Origin: Actinomyces provencensis
GTDB taxonomy: Bacteria; Actinomycetota; Actinomycetes; Actinomycetales; Actinomycetaceae
Assembly: GCF_900155435.1 (NCBI RefSeq)
Contig: NZ_LT700212.1
Location: 979,560-1,043,559, forward strand
Reading direction: 5' to 3'
DNA length: 64,000 nt
A program made the translations under genes and the position numbers. Every line of letters begins with the position of its first letter. Positions within the stretch are counted from its first letter, which is position 1. The notes beneath the pieces are model-generated. The model saw only the letters and a program-made list of their open reading frames with translations, made no database searches and was not told the DNA's origin. This document shows positions 36,189 through 44,734 of the stretch, in pieces.

Positions 36189-37736
36189 TCAGTCGTCGAT
36201 GACCCGGCCCGACTCGACCAGGTCCGCCAGGGAGGCGTCGACCCCGCCGGCGTCGGGAATGGGTCGACGCACCAACCGGTCCTGACCGGGTTCGTCGACC
36301 ACCAGCGAGGTCCAGGACGCCTTGACCAGGTTCGGGACCTGCTCCACGGCACGACCCCTCACCCAGGCGCGCGTGTCGCGCGGCGGTGTGTCGGCGGCGG
36401 CCTCCACCTCGGCGTCCGTGAAGAGGCGGCGCACACGGCCCGCTGCTGCGAGACGCGCGACCAACCCGTGGTCGGGACGCAGGTCGGACCACTGCAGGTC
36501 GATGGCCGCCAGACGGGGATCGGCCCAGTCGGTGCCGAGCCTCTCGCGCTGGCGCGAGGTCAGCTGGTACTTCGCGACCCACTCGACCTCGCCGGCCACG
36601 CTCCACAGGTCGGAGCGCATGCGGTCCAGGACGGACTGCCAGGTGTCCAGCACCTCACGCTCGGCCCCGTCGGGGACGGTGCCCAGGCGCTCGTGGGTGG
36701 CCAGCACGAGGTCCAGGTAGACCTGCTGGAGCTCGGGGGCGGTGTAGGCCCTCCCACCGGCCACGGAGATGCGGTGGGTGAGGTCCGGGTCGTGGGAGAC
36801 CTGCCATGTCTCCTGGACGGGGTCGGACATGGACAGGGCGTCCCACTCCATCCCGATCCCCTGTTCGATGGCCCACAGCACGAGTGAGGTCGTGCCCAGC
36901 CGCAGGAAGGTGGAGACGTCGAACATGTTGCCGTCCCCGTTGATCACGTGGAGGCGACGGAAGCGCGAGGGGTCGGCATGGGGCTCGTCGCGGGTGTTGA
37001 TGATGGGTCGGTTGAACGTGGTCTCCAGGCCGACCTCGTTCTCGACGAAGTCCGCGCGCTGGGAGACCTGGAAACCCGCGACCTCCGAGCGCTGCCCGAT
37101 GCCGACCCGACCGGCACCGCACAGGACGGGACGGGTGACCATGAAGGGGGTGAGACCGCGGATGAGGTCGTCGAGGTCCACGAGGCGCCGGACCTGGTAG
37201 TTCTCGTGGGTGCCGTAGGCGGCGCCCTTGCCGTCGGTGTTGTTCTTGACGAGGACGAGGGGCGGCTCCCCCGCGCGTGCGACCTCCTCCATGGTCCTGC
37301 GGGCCACGACCTCGCCGGCGCGGTCCCACAGGGTGGCGTCGCGGGGGTTGGAGGTCTCGGGGGCGGAGTACTCGGGGTGGGCGTGGTCCACGTAGAGACG
37401 TGCGCCATTGCGCAGGACGGCGTTGGTCGCCGAGGGCAGCGCCAGTTCCTCCGGCGTGGGGCGCGACATCTCCTCGGTGCCGCCCGAGGGGGCGAGGTGG
37501 TACGGGTCGTCGGTGAGCAGCGAGGGATCCACGGCCGCGCGGTCCATGCGGGTCCCACGCAGGTCGTTGAGTGGGTCCTCCCCCGTGTAGTCCCACCGGA
37601 CCGGGGCACCCTCGCGCGAGATCCTCGCGTAGGCGGCCACGGCCTGGGCCGACATGCCCACGGCATTGGCCCACGGGTCCCCGGGCCGGTAGACCCCGTA
37701 CTCCGTCTCGGTGCCGATGATGCGTCGCACGCTCAT
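36189..37736 (-). CDS. dop: Pup deamidase/depupylase Dop
   Basis: Deamidates PupQ and removes Pup from substrates. A 515-residue PafA paralog with MSVRRIIGTETEYGVY at the N-terminus, the Dop-specific loop (about residues 40–85), catalytic Asp117 in LYVDHAHPEYSAPE, FNRPIINTRDEPHAD and HVINGDGNMFD. The loop and the DHAHPEY variant distinguish it from PafA. The ATG overlaps the arc stop by 4 nt. Confidence 0.95.
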   Translation of the reverse strand: MSVRRIIGTETEYGVYRPGDPWANAVGMSAQAVAAYARISREGAPVRWDYTGEDPLNDLRGTRMDRAAVDPSLLTDDPYHLAPSGGTEEMSRPTPEELALPSATNAVLRNGARLYVDHAHPEYSAPETSNPRDATLWDRAGEVVARRTMEEVARAGEPPLVLVKNNTDGKGAAYGTHENYQVRRLVDLDDLIRGLTPFMVTRPVLCGAGRVGIGQRSEVAGFQVSQRADFVENEVGLETTFNRPIINTRDEPHADPSRFRRLHVINGDGNMFDVSTFLRLGTTSLVLWAIEQGIGMEWDALSMSDPVQETWQVSHDPDLTHRISVAGGRAYTAPELQQVYLDLVLATHERLGTVPDGAEREVLDTWQSVLDRMRSDLWSVAGEVEWVAKYQLTSRQRERLGTDWADPRLAAIDLQWSDLRPDHGLVARLAAAGRVRRLFTDAEVEAAADTPPRDTRAWVRGRAVEQVPNLVKASWTSLVVDEPGQDRLVRRPIPDAGGVDASLADLVESGRVIDD

Positions 37737-39292
37737 CGTTGCTCCTCCCTGACCGGGGTGACCGCCGTGACGTCCTCACGCATGCCGATGGTGCGCGCCC
37801 AGTCCTGGGGGGACGAGGTGCGTGCCAGTTCCATGGACTCCTGCATCTCCTCGTCCACCCCCGCCAGGACGTGCGCGGCACCCAGGCCCTGGACACCCCC
37901 GCGCAGGGTGTCCTTGATCGCGTGCTTCTTCGCACGCTCCACCGTGCCGGCGATGAGGGCGCCGGAGACGATGTCGGAGAGGTGGATGCGCCGGGTGCGG
38001 CCCGAGGCGAAGGTCGCGTCGAAGAGGGCGGTGGTGTCGTCCTGGGCGTAGAGGCGCTCCAGTGCCTGTTCGGTCATGGCCCGCAGCGCGGCGTCGACGG
38101 AGCCGTGGCGGGCGACCTCGTCGGGGGACACCGGCAGGTCGGGCGTGAGGTACTTGGAGAAGATGTCACGGGCCCCGGAACGGTCGGGACGGTCGACGCG
38201 GATGCGCACGTCCAGGCGGCCGGGACGCAGGACAGCGGGATCGATCATGTCCGCCCTGTTGGAGGCCCCGATGATGACCACGTTGTCCAGGGACTCCACG
38301 CCGTCCATCTCGGCGAGCAGCTGGGGGACGATCATGGTCTCCACGTCGGAGGAGATCCCGGAACCGCGTGTGCGGAAGAGCGCCTCCATCTCGTCGAAGA
38401 AGATCACCACGGGCACGTCGGTGGAGGCGAGGGACCGCGCCCGGGCGAAGATCGCGCGGATCTGGCGTTCCGTCTCACCGACGAACTTGTTGAGCAGCTC
38501 CGGGCCCTTGATGGAGAGGAAGTAGGTGCGCGCACCGGAGTCCTCGTGCGACAGGGAGTTCGCGACGGCCTTCGCGATGAGCGTCTTGCCCGAGCCAGGG
38601 GGCCCGTAGAGGAGGATGCCCTTGGGGGGGCGCAGTCCGTAGGTGCGGTAGAGCTCGGGGTGGCGGAAGGGCATCTCGATGGCGTCGCGCACCTGTTGGA
38701 TCTGGGCGTCCAGGCCGCCGATGTCGGCGTAGGAGACGTCGGGGACCTCCGGGGTGAGGAGCTGCTCGACGTCGGAGCGCACGACGCGCTCCAGCGCGTA
38801 GCCGGAGCGCAGGTCCACCATGACGGAGTCCCCGGGGCGCAGGTTGCCGTGGCGCAGCGGTCCGGCGAGCACCACCAGGTGCTCCTGACCGCCCTCCAGC
38901 CCGACGAGGACGCGGTCCGCGCCCACGGTCTCCAGGACCGCCGCGAGGGTGCCGTTGCGCGGGAACCCGTCGGGTTCCACGGCGACCATCTTGTCGTCGA
39001 CGCGCAGCAGCTGTCCGGCGCTGAGGGAGGTGAGGTCGAGGGAGGGGGCCGCGGCCAGGCGCATGTGGCGCCCCTGGACGACCGCCTCGAGCTCACGGGT
39101 GGAGGGCTCGGCGGCCACGAAGGTGGCCAGGGTGAGTGGGGGCCTGTTGACCTGCTGGAGTTGCTCCTGCATCTGGAGGAGCTGCGTGCGCGCTGTGGTG
39201 AGGGCGCGGGTCAGGCGCTCGTTCTTGCCCTCCAGGGACACGACCGTGCGTTGCATCTCCTCGATGCGGCTCTCGCTGTAGGACTCCCCCAC
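37733..39292 (-). CDS. arc: Proteasome-type AAA ATPase ARC (Mpa homologue)
   Basis: Hexameric AAA unfoldase that recognises Pup. The 519-residue protein has an N-terminal coiled coil (residues 10–48) that binds Pup, OB domains, Walker A GPPGSGKT (near 228–235), Walker B VIFFDEMEALF (near 296) and the second-region AVLRPGRLDVRI. The GTG at 39292 has AGGAGGGGGAG upstream; a TACCGT box at 39321–39326 is a likely -10. The C-terminus ends TAVTPVREEQR: the GQYL-type tail that docks on and opens the 20S proteasome is absent. No prcB or prcA occurs in the window, so this ARC probably works without a proteasome. Confidence 0.95.
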   Translation of the reverse strand: MGESYSESRIEEMQRTVVSLEGKNERLTRALTTARTQLLQMQEQLQQVNRPPLTLATFVAAEPSTRELEAVVQGRHMRLAAAPSLDLTSLSAGQLLRVDDKMVAVEPDGFPRNGTLAAVLETVGADRVLVGLEGGQEHLVVLAGPLRHGNLRPGDSVMVDLRSGYALERVVRSDVEQLLTPEVPDVSYADIGGLDAQIQQVRDAIEMPFRHPELYRTYGLRPPKGILLYGPPGSGKTLIAKAVANSLSHEDSGARTYFLSIKGPELLNKFVGETERQIRAIFARARSLASTDVPVVIFFDEMEALFRTRGSGISSDVETMIVPQLLAEMDGVESLDNVVIIGASNRADMIDPAVLRPGRLDVRIRVDRPDRSGARDIFSKYLTPDLPVSPDEVARHGSVDAALRAMTEQALERLYAQDDTTALFDATFASGRTRRIHLSDIVSGALIAGTVERAKKHAIKDTLRGGVQGLGAAHVLAGVDEEMQESMELARTSSPQDWARTIGMREDVTAVTPVREEQR

Positions 39293-39386
39293 GACTCCCC
39301 CTCCTGTGGACACCAGTCCAACGGTAGATGCCCGCCCCGTCACCGGCCCGCCGGGTCCACGTCCCGACCCCGCCACGTGCCGAGGC

Positions 39387-40580
39387 TCACACCCCGTCCC
39401 CGTCGGTGGCGCCCTCGTCGGTGTCGGGCACACGCCCCTCCTCGGGCCTCCCGGTCCCGGGTGCCGCACCGGTCACCGGCGTCGTGTCCTCCCCGACCCA
39501 GTGGGCGGCCCGGGCCCGGACGTCGCGTCGCACCCGGCGGACCTTCTTGTCACTGGAGGTCCGCGTGCCCACGGCCTCGTCACTCCAGGAGGACTCCTCG
39601 TCCCACATCCCGGCCAGGCCGTCGGAGGCCTTGGCGGGACGACGGTCCACGCCCTGGGGGGCCACGCCGGGCGCCAGTCTGCGGGCGGTGAGCAGGAAGC
39701 CGGTGTGGGCGACCATGCGGTGCTCGGGGCGCACGGCCAGTCCCTCCAGGTGCCACTCGCGCTGGAGGGTCTCCCAGGCGGTCGGCTCGGTGAAGTGACC
39801 GGAGGAACGCAGGTCCTCCACCAGCCGCGACATCTGGGTGACGGTGGCGATGTAGCAGGTCAGGACGCCCCCGGGGGCCAGTGCGCGGGCGACGGGTCCG
39901 ATGTTCTCCCAGGGGGCGAGCATGTCGAGGACGACCCGGTCCACACTGCCGGGGCGCTGGTCGTCCAGGGCGTCGGCCACGTCCCCCACCCGCAGTTCCC
40001 ACGCGGGGTGGCGTCGGCCGAACCACAGGTCCACATTCGCGGCCGCGATGTCGGCGAAGTCGCCGCGTCGCTCCACGGAGAGCAGGTGACCCCCCTCCCC
40101 CACCGCGTCGAGCAACGAGAGGGAGAGCGCTCCGGAGCCGACCCCCGCCTCGACGACGGTGGCGCCGGGGAAGATGTCACCCATCTGGACGATGGTGCCG
40201 GCGTCCTTGGGGTAGACCACCGCAGCACCGCGCGGCATCGACATGACGTAGTCGGAGAGCAGGGGGCGCAGGACCTGGAACTCGCGGCCCTCGGGGGTGC
40301 GCACGACCTGCCCGTCGGGCAGTCCGATGAGGTCGTCGTGGGCGAGTGTCCCGCGGTTGGTCTGGAACCGTCCGCCGGCGACGAGGACGATCGTGTGGAG
40401 CCTGCCCTTGGGATCACGGACCTGGACGCGGTCGCCCTCGCGCAGCAGTCCCCGGTGGGAGGCCTGGCCCAGTGGTGCCCGGTCGGGGGACCCGGCCCGG
40501 TCCTCCCGCTCGGGTCCGGGACCGGCCGGGAGGGGTTCGGGCGTGATCGCATGGCGGGGTGTGGGGTGCTGGGTGCTCAT
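39387..40580 (-). CDS. trmI: tRNA (adenine-58-N1)-methyltransferase TrmI
   Basis: Makes m1A58 in the T-loop of tRNAs. The 397-residue product has the N-terminal small domain (REGDRVQVRDPKGR), the SAM motif VVEAGVGSGALSLSLL, and VDRVVLDMLAPWENI with the catalytic Asp. A ~110-residue polar C-terminal tail is extra relative to Mycobacterium TrmI and looks disordered. A TAGACT box lies 7 nt before the ATG (leaderless). It is next to the pup locus and divergent from a RecB-like gene, as in Mycobacterium. Confidence 0.94.
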   Translation of the reverse strand: MSTQHPTPRHAITPEPLPAGPGPEREDRAGSPDRAPLGQASHRGLLREGDRVQVRDPKGRLHTIVLVAGGRFQTNRGTLAHDDLIGLPDGQVVRTPEGREFQVLRPLLSDYVMSMPRGAAVVYPKDAGTIVQMGDIFPGATVVEAGVGSGALSLSLLDAVGEGGHLLSVERRGDFADIAAANVDLWFGRRHPAWELRVGDVADALDDQRPGSVDRVVLDMLAPWENIGPVARALAPGGVLTCYIATVTQMSRLVEDLRSSGHFTEPTAWETLQREWHLEGLAVRPEHRMVAHTGFLLTARRLAPGVAPQGVDRRPAKASDGLAGMWDEESSWSDEAVGTRTSSDKKVRRVRRDVRARAAHWVGEDTTPVTGAAPGTGRPEEGRVPDTDEGATDGDGV

Positions 40581-40587
40581 CGGTGGG

Positions 40588-40593
40588 AGTCTA
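40588..40593 (-). promoter_or_regulatory. -10 box of trmI (leaderless)
   Basis: TAGACT on the minus strand, 7 nt before the ATG at 40580. Confidence 0.5.
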
Positions 40594-40671
40594 TCCTCCA
40601 CCCCGCGCCCCGCGCCGGTGGCCCCGTCCACAGGGGGTGCGACGCGCAGCCCAGGTGCACGTGCCGACGGC

Positions 40672-40677
40672 TACCGT
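40672..40677 (+). promoter_or_regulatory. -10 box of RecB-like gene (leaderless)
   Basis: TACCGT, then 6 nt, then ATG at 40684. Confidence 0.6.
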
Positions 40678-40683
40678 GGACAC

Positions 40684-41598
40684 ATGCCTGAATCCTCGCT
40701 CCCCTCCGCCCCGGACCCCACCGTTCCCGCACCGTCCGGACCGGGGAGTGCCCCCGCCTCCCGAGGTGGGGGCAGCTGGGAACCTGCCCTGTCCGCCTCA
40801 CGCGCCAAGGAGTACCTGCGCTGTCCCCTCCAGTACCGCCTCCACGTCGTGGACCGCATCCGCGAACCCGCGACGAGGGCGACCGCGTTGGGAACCCTGG
40901 TCCACGCGGTCCTGGAACACCTCTACGACGTCCCCTCCGACCAGCGCACCCCGGAGCTCGCCCAGTCCCTGGTGGAGCCCCGGTGGCAGGAGATGGGCAC
41001 GCACGACGCCTCCCTGGCCGCCCTCTTCGGGGACGCGGAGGAACTGGCCGCATGGATGGCTGACGTGCGCGCAGTGGTGGAGCGCTACTTCCAGGTGGAG
41101 GACCCGCGGTGGCTGGAGCCCCACGCCCGGGAGCAACGTGTCGACGTCGTCTCCCCCGACGGGATCCGGCTGCGCGGGTTCGTGGACCGCATCGACCGCT
41201 CGCCACGTGGTGACCTGCGTGTCGTCGACTACAAGACGGGGAAGGCGCCCGCGCCCAGGTACGTGGAGGAGGCGCTCTTCCAGATGCGCTTCTACGCGTT
41301 GCTGCTGCGCGAGCACGACCGGCTGCCCGCACGCACCCAGTTGCTCTACCTCAAGTCCGGCCAGGTGCTGACACTCGATCCCGAACCTGCGGACATCGAT
41401 CGCTTCCAGCGCGAGGTGACCGGCATCTGGGAGGGCATCGAGGCGGATGCACGTCGCCGGTCCTTCGCCCCCCGGCGCAACCCCCTGTGCGGGTGGTGCG
41501 CGATGAAGGCGCTGTGCCCCGTCTTCGGTGGGGAGACCCCCGCTCTGCAGGAGCCCGCCGTCGAACGACTGCTGCACACCCGGGTGGGTGCCGCCTGA
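40684..41598 (+). CDS. RecB-family PD-(D/E)XK nuclease with predicted Fe-S cluster
   Basis: A 304-residue Cas4/RecB-like exonuclease. The nuclease core has GTLVHAVLEHL (motif with catalytic His), LRGFVDRID (Asp), VVDYKTGKAP (Asp/Lys of the PD-DXK core) and QMRFYALLL (QhXXY motif). Four cysteines, one in YLRCPLQY near residue 44 and three in CGWCAMKALC near the end, fit a 4Fe-4S cluster as in AddB/Cas4. No CRISPR array is present, so Cas4 is not meant. It is divergent from trmI; the pair is conserved in actinobacteria. Role in DNA repair is inferred. Confidence 0.9.
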   Translation: MPESSLPSAPDPTVPAPSGPGSAPASRGGGSWEPALSASRAKEYLRCPLQYRLHVVDRIREPATRATALGTLVHAVLEHLYDVPSDQRTPELAQSLVEPRWQEMGTHDASLAALFGDAEELAAWMADVRAVVERYFQVEDPRWLEPHAREQRVDVVSPDGIRLRGFVDRIDRSPRGDLRVVDYKTGKAPAPRYVEEALFQMRFYALLLREHDRLPARTQLLYLKSGQVLTLDPEPADIDRFQREVTGIWEGIEADARRRSFAPRRNPLCGWCAMKALCPVFGGETPALQEPAVERLLHTRVGAA

Positions 41599-41620
41599 GG
41601 ACCGGCGGCACTGCCGGTCC
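41599..41620 (+). terminator. Hairpin after RecB-like gene
   Basis: GGACCGGC and GCCGGTCC with a 6-nt loop, directly after the stop codon. Confidence 0.5.
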
Positions 41621-41691
41621 CGCGCCACGGTCACCGGTACCGGGGGCGGGGTCCCGGTCCTGCAGGTCCCGGGGCACGGACCACCACGCCC

Positions 41692-42390
41692 TCAGCCAGC
41701 GGCGACGGTGTCCACGACCTCGCCCGACATGATCCGTGACACCATCGCGTCATCGAGTTCGGACACGGAGTTGAGACGGCTGAGGCCCGGGCGCGGGTCG
41801 ACGGGGAGCACACAGGGGATGCCCACGACGTGCGCGCCGGAGGCCAGGCCCGCAGTGATCCCGGACGGCGAGTCCTCGACGACCAGGCAGTCGTGCACGT
41901 CCACACCCAGTTTCTCCGCAGCGAGGAGGTAGGCGTCGGGCGCGGGCTTCGCGCGTGCCACGTCGTCGCCGGCCACCACCGCGTCGAAACCGCCGTGGGG
42001 CGCGAGCTCGGCGACGACCTCCACCACGCGCCAGTAGGAGGAGGTCACCAGCGCGTAGGGGATCCCGGCCCCCCGCAGGCGCCCGAAGAGTTCGGGGATC
42101 CCCGGCAGCCACGGCACACCGTGCTCCTGCAGGGACTGGCGGACCAGTTCCAGCAGCTCGGTGACGACCTCGTCGGGAGTCATGGGCAGGTGCGCCTGCT
42201 CGATCATGATCCGGGCGGAGACCAGGAGGGGATTGCCCACCATCTGCAGGCCCAGCTCGTGGGACCACGTCCCACCGTGACGTTCGACGATGGCGGTCTC
42301 GGAGGCCATCCACACGGGTTCGGTGTCCGCCACCGTGCCGTCCTGGTCGAAGAGCACCGCGGCGGGGCGGTGTGTGCCGCGTGCGCTCAC
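41692..42390 (-). CDS. HAD-superfamily hydrolase (phosphatase, beta-phosphoglucomutase-like)
   Basis: A 232-residue subfamily IA HAD. The nucleophile motif is [14 protein letters not shown] (Asp14 from the start, Asp16), motif II is VTSSYWR, the Lys is in [10 protein letters not shown] and the last acidic pair is in LVVEDSPSG. The helical cap domain and VEDSPSGI resemble beta-phosphoglucomutase and sugar phosphatases. The GTG start overlaps the uppP stop (GTGA). The substrate is unknown. Confidence 0.88.
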   Translation of the reverse strand: MSARGTHRPAAVLFDQDGTVADTEPVWMASETAIVERHGGTWSHELGLQMVGNPLLVSARIMIEQAHLPMTPDEVVTELLELVRQSLQEHGVPWLPGIPELFGRLRGAGIPYALVTSSYWRVVEVVAELAPHGGFDAVVAGDDVARAKPAPDAYLLAAEKLGVDVHDCLVVEDSPSGITAGLASGAHVVGIPCVLPVDPRPGLSRLNSVSELDDAMVSRIMSGEVVDTVAAG

Positions 42391-43241
42391 GGGGTCACCC
42401 CCGCCAGGGGCTCCAGGACGTGGGTGAGCAGCAGTGCCGCCACGACCGCGGCCAGGCCGAGGCGGTACCAGACGAAGGGTGCGAAGGACCTGGTGGAGAT
42501 CAGCTTGAGGAACCAGACGATGACCAGGTACCCGACGGCGAAGGCGATCAGTGTCGCCACCAGGGTGGGGCCGACGTCGACGTGGTCCCCGCCGGTGAGG
42601 ACCTTGGCGACCTTGTAGAACCCGGAGGCGAAGACGGCGGGCATCGCGAGGAGGAAGGAGTAGCGCGCAGCGGCCTCGCGCGTGTAGCCGAGTGCCCGGC
42701 CCATGGTGATGGTGCCGCCCGAACGGGACACCCCGGGGATCAGCGCCATCGCCTGGGCGAGGCCGAAGAGGACTGCGTCACGCCAGCTCATGCGGTCCAG
42801 AGTGCGCACCTTGGCCCCCAGCCGGTCGGCGAGGCCCAGCAGGAGTCCGAAGACCACCAGCATCGTCACCGTGATCCACAGGTTGCGGAAGGTCGTGTCG
42901 ATCCAGTCCTCCAGGAGCAGCCCGAGGATGCCGATGGGCAGCGAGCCGACGATGATCATCCACCCGAGCCGCGCATCGGGGTCGGAGGACTCCACCCGCT
43001 TGGCGGGCCCGACGACCGGGAGGGACAGGGCCCACCGGGAGAGGATCCGGGTGATGTCCTTCCAGAAGAAGATGAGGACGGCGGTCTCGGTGCCGATCTG
43101 GGTGATGGCGGTGAAGGCGGCACCGGGGTCACTGGCCCCGGTCAACTCGCCGACGATGCGCAGGTGTGCGGAGGAGGAGATCGGCAGGAACTCCGTGAGT
43201 CCCTGGACGAGGCCGAGGATGATTGCTTCGAGCCAGCTCAT
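42387..43241 (-). CDS. uppP: Undecaprenyl-diphosphatase UppP (BacA)
   Basis: Recycles the lipid carrier of cell-wall synthesis by dephosphorylating undecaprenyl diphosphate; confers bacitracin tolerance. A 284-residue membrane protein with [17 protein letters not shown] (catalytic Glu and Ser-rich motif 1) and [11 protein letters not shown] (Arg motif 2), and about eight helices. The TAGAGT box 6 nt upstream of the ATG makes it leaderless. It is divergent from the aldo/keto reductase-like gene. Confidence 0.96.
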   Translation of the reverse strand: MSWLEAIILGLVQGLTEFLPISSSAHLRIVGELTGASDPGAAFTAITQIGTETAVLIFFWKDITRILSRWALSLPVVGPAKRVESSDPDARLGWMIIVGSLPIGILGLLLEDWIDTTFRNLWITVTMLVVFGLLLGLADRLGAKVRTLDRMSWRDAVLFGLAQAMALIPGVSRSGGTITMGRALGYTREAAARYSFLLAMPAVFASGFYKVAKVLTGGDHVDVGPTLVATLIAFAVGYLVIVWFLKLISTRSFAPFVWYRLGLAAVVAALLLTHVLEPLAGVTP

Positions 43242-43247
43242 GGCGAC

Positions 43248-43253
43248 ACTCTA
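43248..43253 (-). promoter_or_regulatory. -10 box of uppP (leaderless)
   Basis: TAGAGT on the minus strand, 6 nt before the ATG at 43241. Confidence 0.6.
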
Positions 43254-43316
43254 CGGTCCGTGGTCCCACCCCCGGCACATCCCGGGCGCCGGCACCGGGA
43301 GTGCGAGCTGTGCCAC

Positions 43317-43322
43317 TACGGT
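43317..43322 (+). promoter_or_regulatory. -10 box of aldo/keto reductase-like gene (leaderless)
   Basis: TACGGT, then GGGGGC, then ATG at 43329; identical to the uvrB arrangement. Confidence 0.65.
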
Positions 43323-43328
43323 GGGGGC

Positions 43329-44267
43329 ATGCGGATTCGTCGATGCGGGTACTCGGGGCTGGCCGTCTCCGAGCTGGGTCTGGGAACACTCACCTGGGGG
43401 CGCGACACCGAGGTCCACGAGGCCGAGGCCATGCTCACCGGCTTCGTCACCGCCGGCGGGAACCTGCTCGAGCTGTCCCCCACCCACGGTGACGGTCAGG
43501 CCGTCGACGTCCTCGGATCCCTGCTCCCGGTGGTCGGCCGCCACCGTGCGACGATCGTCTGGCGCGGTGCGGCACGCCTCGGCCACGACGGACGTTGGCA
43601 CACCTCCGCAGCCCGGGGCGACATGCTCGCCTGCCTGGACGACGCACTCGAGCGCCTCGGCACCGACCACGTCGACGTGTGGCTCGCGGCTCCCGACCCG
43701 GGCACTCCCCTGGAGGAGACCCTCTCCGCCCTGGACGTCGCCTGGCGCTCGGGCCGGACCCGCTACGTGGGGACCACGCACCTGGGGACCTGGGACACGG
43801 CCACGGCAACCGCCCGGGCGCGGGGTGGGGCCCACGCCGTGCCCGTCCTCGTCGAGGAGTCCTACTCCCTGCTGGACCGGCGCATCGAGGCCGAGCTCCT
43901 GCCCGGCGCCGTCGCCGGCGGACTCGGGCTGCTGGCACACTCACCGCTGGCGGGAGGCGTGCTCACCGGCAAGTACCGGCGCTCGACCCCTCCGGACTCG
44001 AGGGCCGCCTCCCCCCACCTGCGCCAGCTCGTCGACCCGTACCTGGGTCCCCGTCATGCCGGGGTGGTCGAGGCCGTCGTGCGTGCGGCAGAGGGCCTGG
44101 GGCGCACGCCACTGGACGTGGCACTGACCTGGGTGCGCGACGCCCCGGGCGTCACCGCGGCCGTCGTCGGTCCACGGACCGCACGCCAGCTCGACCAGGT
44201 CCTCGAGGGGGGCGAGGCCCTCCCGGCACAGATCCGTCAGGTCCTCGACGAGGTCTCACGCGTCTGA
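43329..44267 (+). CDS. Aldo/keto reductase-like protein with altered catalytic tetrad
   Basis: A 312-residue TIM-barrel protein that follows the AKR plan from end to end (MRIRRCGYSGLAVSELGLGT, then HSPLAGGVLTGKY and VVGPRTARQLDQV near the cofactor site). By alignment of the fixed motifs, the four catalytic positions are changed: Asp to Glu48, Tyr to His53, Lys to Arg79 and His to Ala120. A normal reductase reaction is therefore unlikely, though nucleotide binding may remain. Divergent from uppP. Start fixed by the leaderless promoter. Confidence 0.85.
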   Translation: MRIRRCGYSGLAVSELGLGTLTWGRDTEVHEAEAMLTGFVTAGGNLLELSPTHGDGQAVDVLGSLLPVVGRHRATIVWRGAARLGHDGRWHTSAARGDMLACLDDALERLGTDHVDVWLAAPDPGTPLEETLSALDVAWRSGRTRYVGTTHLGTWDTATATARARGGAHAVPVLVEESYSLLDRRIEAELLPGAVAGGLGLLAHSPLAGGVLTGKYRRSTPPDSRAASPHLRQLVDPYLGPRHAGVVEAVVRAAEGLGRTPLDVALTWVRDAPGVTAAVVGPRTARQLDQVLEGGEALPAQIRQVLDEVSRV

Positions 44268-44298
44268 GACACCTCAGCGCCCCGCGACGTGCGGGAGG

Positions 44299-44604
44299 TC
44301 AGTCCGCCTCGATGTCGGCGATCTCCGGATCGTCGTCGTCCTCGTCGTCATCCTCGTCCTCGTCGTCGAGGTCGTCGTCCTCGAAGTCCTCGTCCTCCAG
44401 GTCCTCGTCCTCGACGATGTCGAAGGGGAGCTCCACCTCGTGAGTCGTGAAGAGGACGTCGTCGTAGGTGAAGAAGGCGTCGCGCAGACGTTCCTCGGCG
44501 GCCTCCAGCGCGGGCGAGTCGACCCCACCTGACCGGGCAGCGTCGAAGTGGTTCTCGAAGGCGGCGATCAGGCGGTTCAGGGCGTCGCGGGGGTCAGTGG
44601 CCAT
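44299..44604 (-). CDS. Small acidic hypothetical protein
   Basis: A 101-residue protein with a helical N-terminal half (NRLIAAFENHFDAARSG, EERLRDAFFTYDDVLF) and a C-terminal ~40 residues made mostly of Asp and Glu. The N-terminal part looks folded; the tail is surely disordered. The ATG at 44604 has a TAGTCT box 6 nt upstream. I cannot name the family; similar acidic-tailed proteins in actinobacteria have been linked to primosomal or chaperone roles only by guesswork. Convergent with the aldo/keto reductase-like gene. Confidence 0.75.
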   Translation of the reverse strand: MATDPRDALNRLIAAFENHFDAARSGGVDSPALEAAEERLRDAFFTYDDVLFTTHEVELPFDIVEDEDLEDEDFEDDDLDDEDEDDDEDDDDPEIADIEAD

Positions 44605-44610
44605 GCGCAC

Positions 44611-44616
44611 AGACTA
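44611..44616 (-). promoter_or_regulatory. -10 box of acidic protein gene (leaderless)
   Basis: TAGTCT on the minus strand, 6 nt before the ATG at 44604; a GTG two codons upstream would lie inside this spacing and is rejected. Confidence 0.55.
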
Positions 44617-44693
44617 CCCGCACTCCCCCCGAGTCACACCATCCGTCAGGGTGCCGCTCCCCCGCACCCCCGCAGCCGGGCACGCGGGGCCCG

Positions 44694-44734
44694 CCTGCAC
44701 GTCCGTCGGGGCCGACCCCGACGGGCCGTGCAGG
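44694..44734 (-). terminator. Terminator of FAD oxidoreductase gene
   Basis: A long stem (CCTGCACG, 1-nt bulge, CCGTCGGGG, loop CCGA, CCCCGACGG, 2-nt bulge, CGTGCAGG) that begins right after the stop codon on the minus strand. No T-run. Confidence 0.65.

Noticed and set aside
40684-41598. Cas4 of a CRISPR system
   Set aside because: The nuclease and cysteine pattern resembles Cas4, but there are no other cas genes and no repeat array; its place beside trmI is the conserved RecB-like gene.
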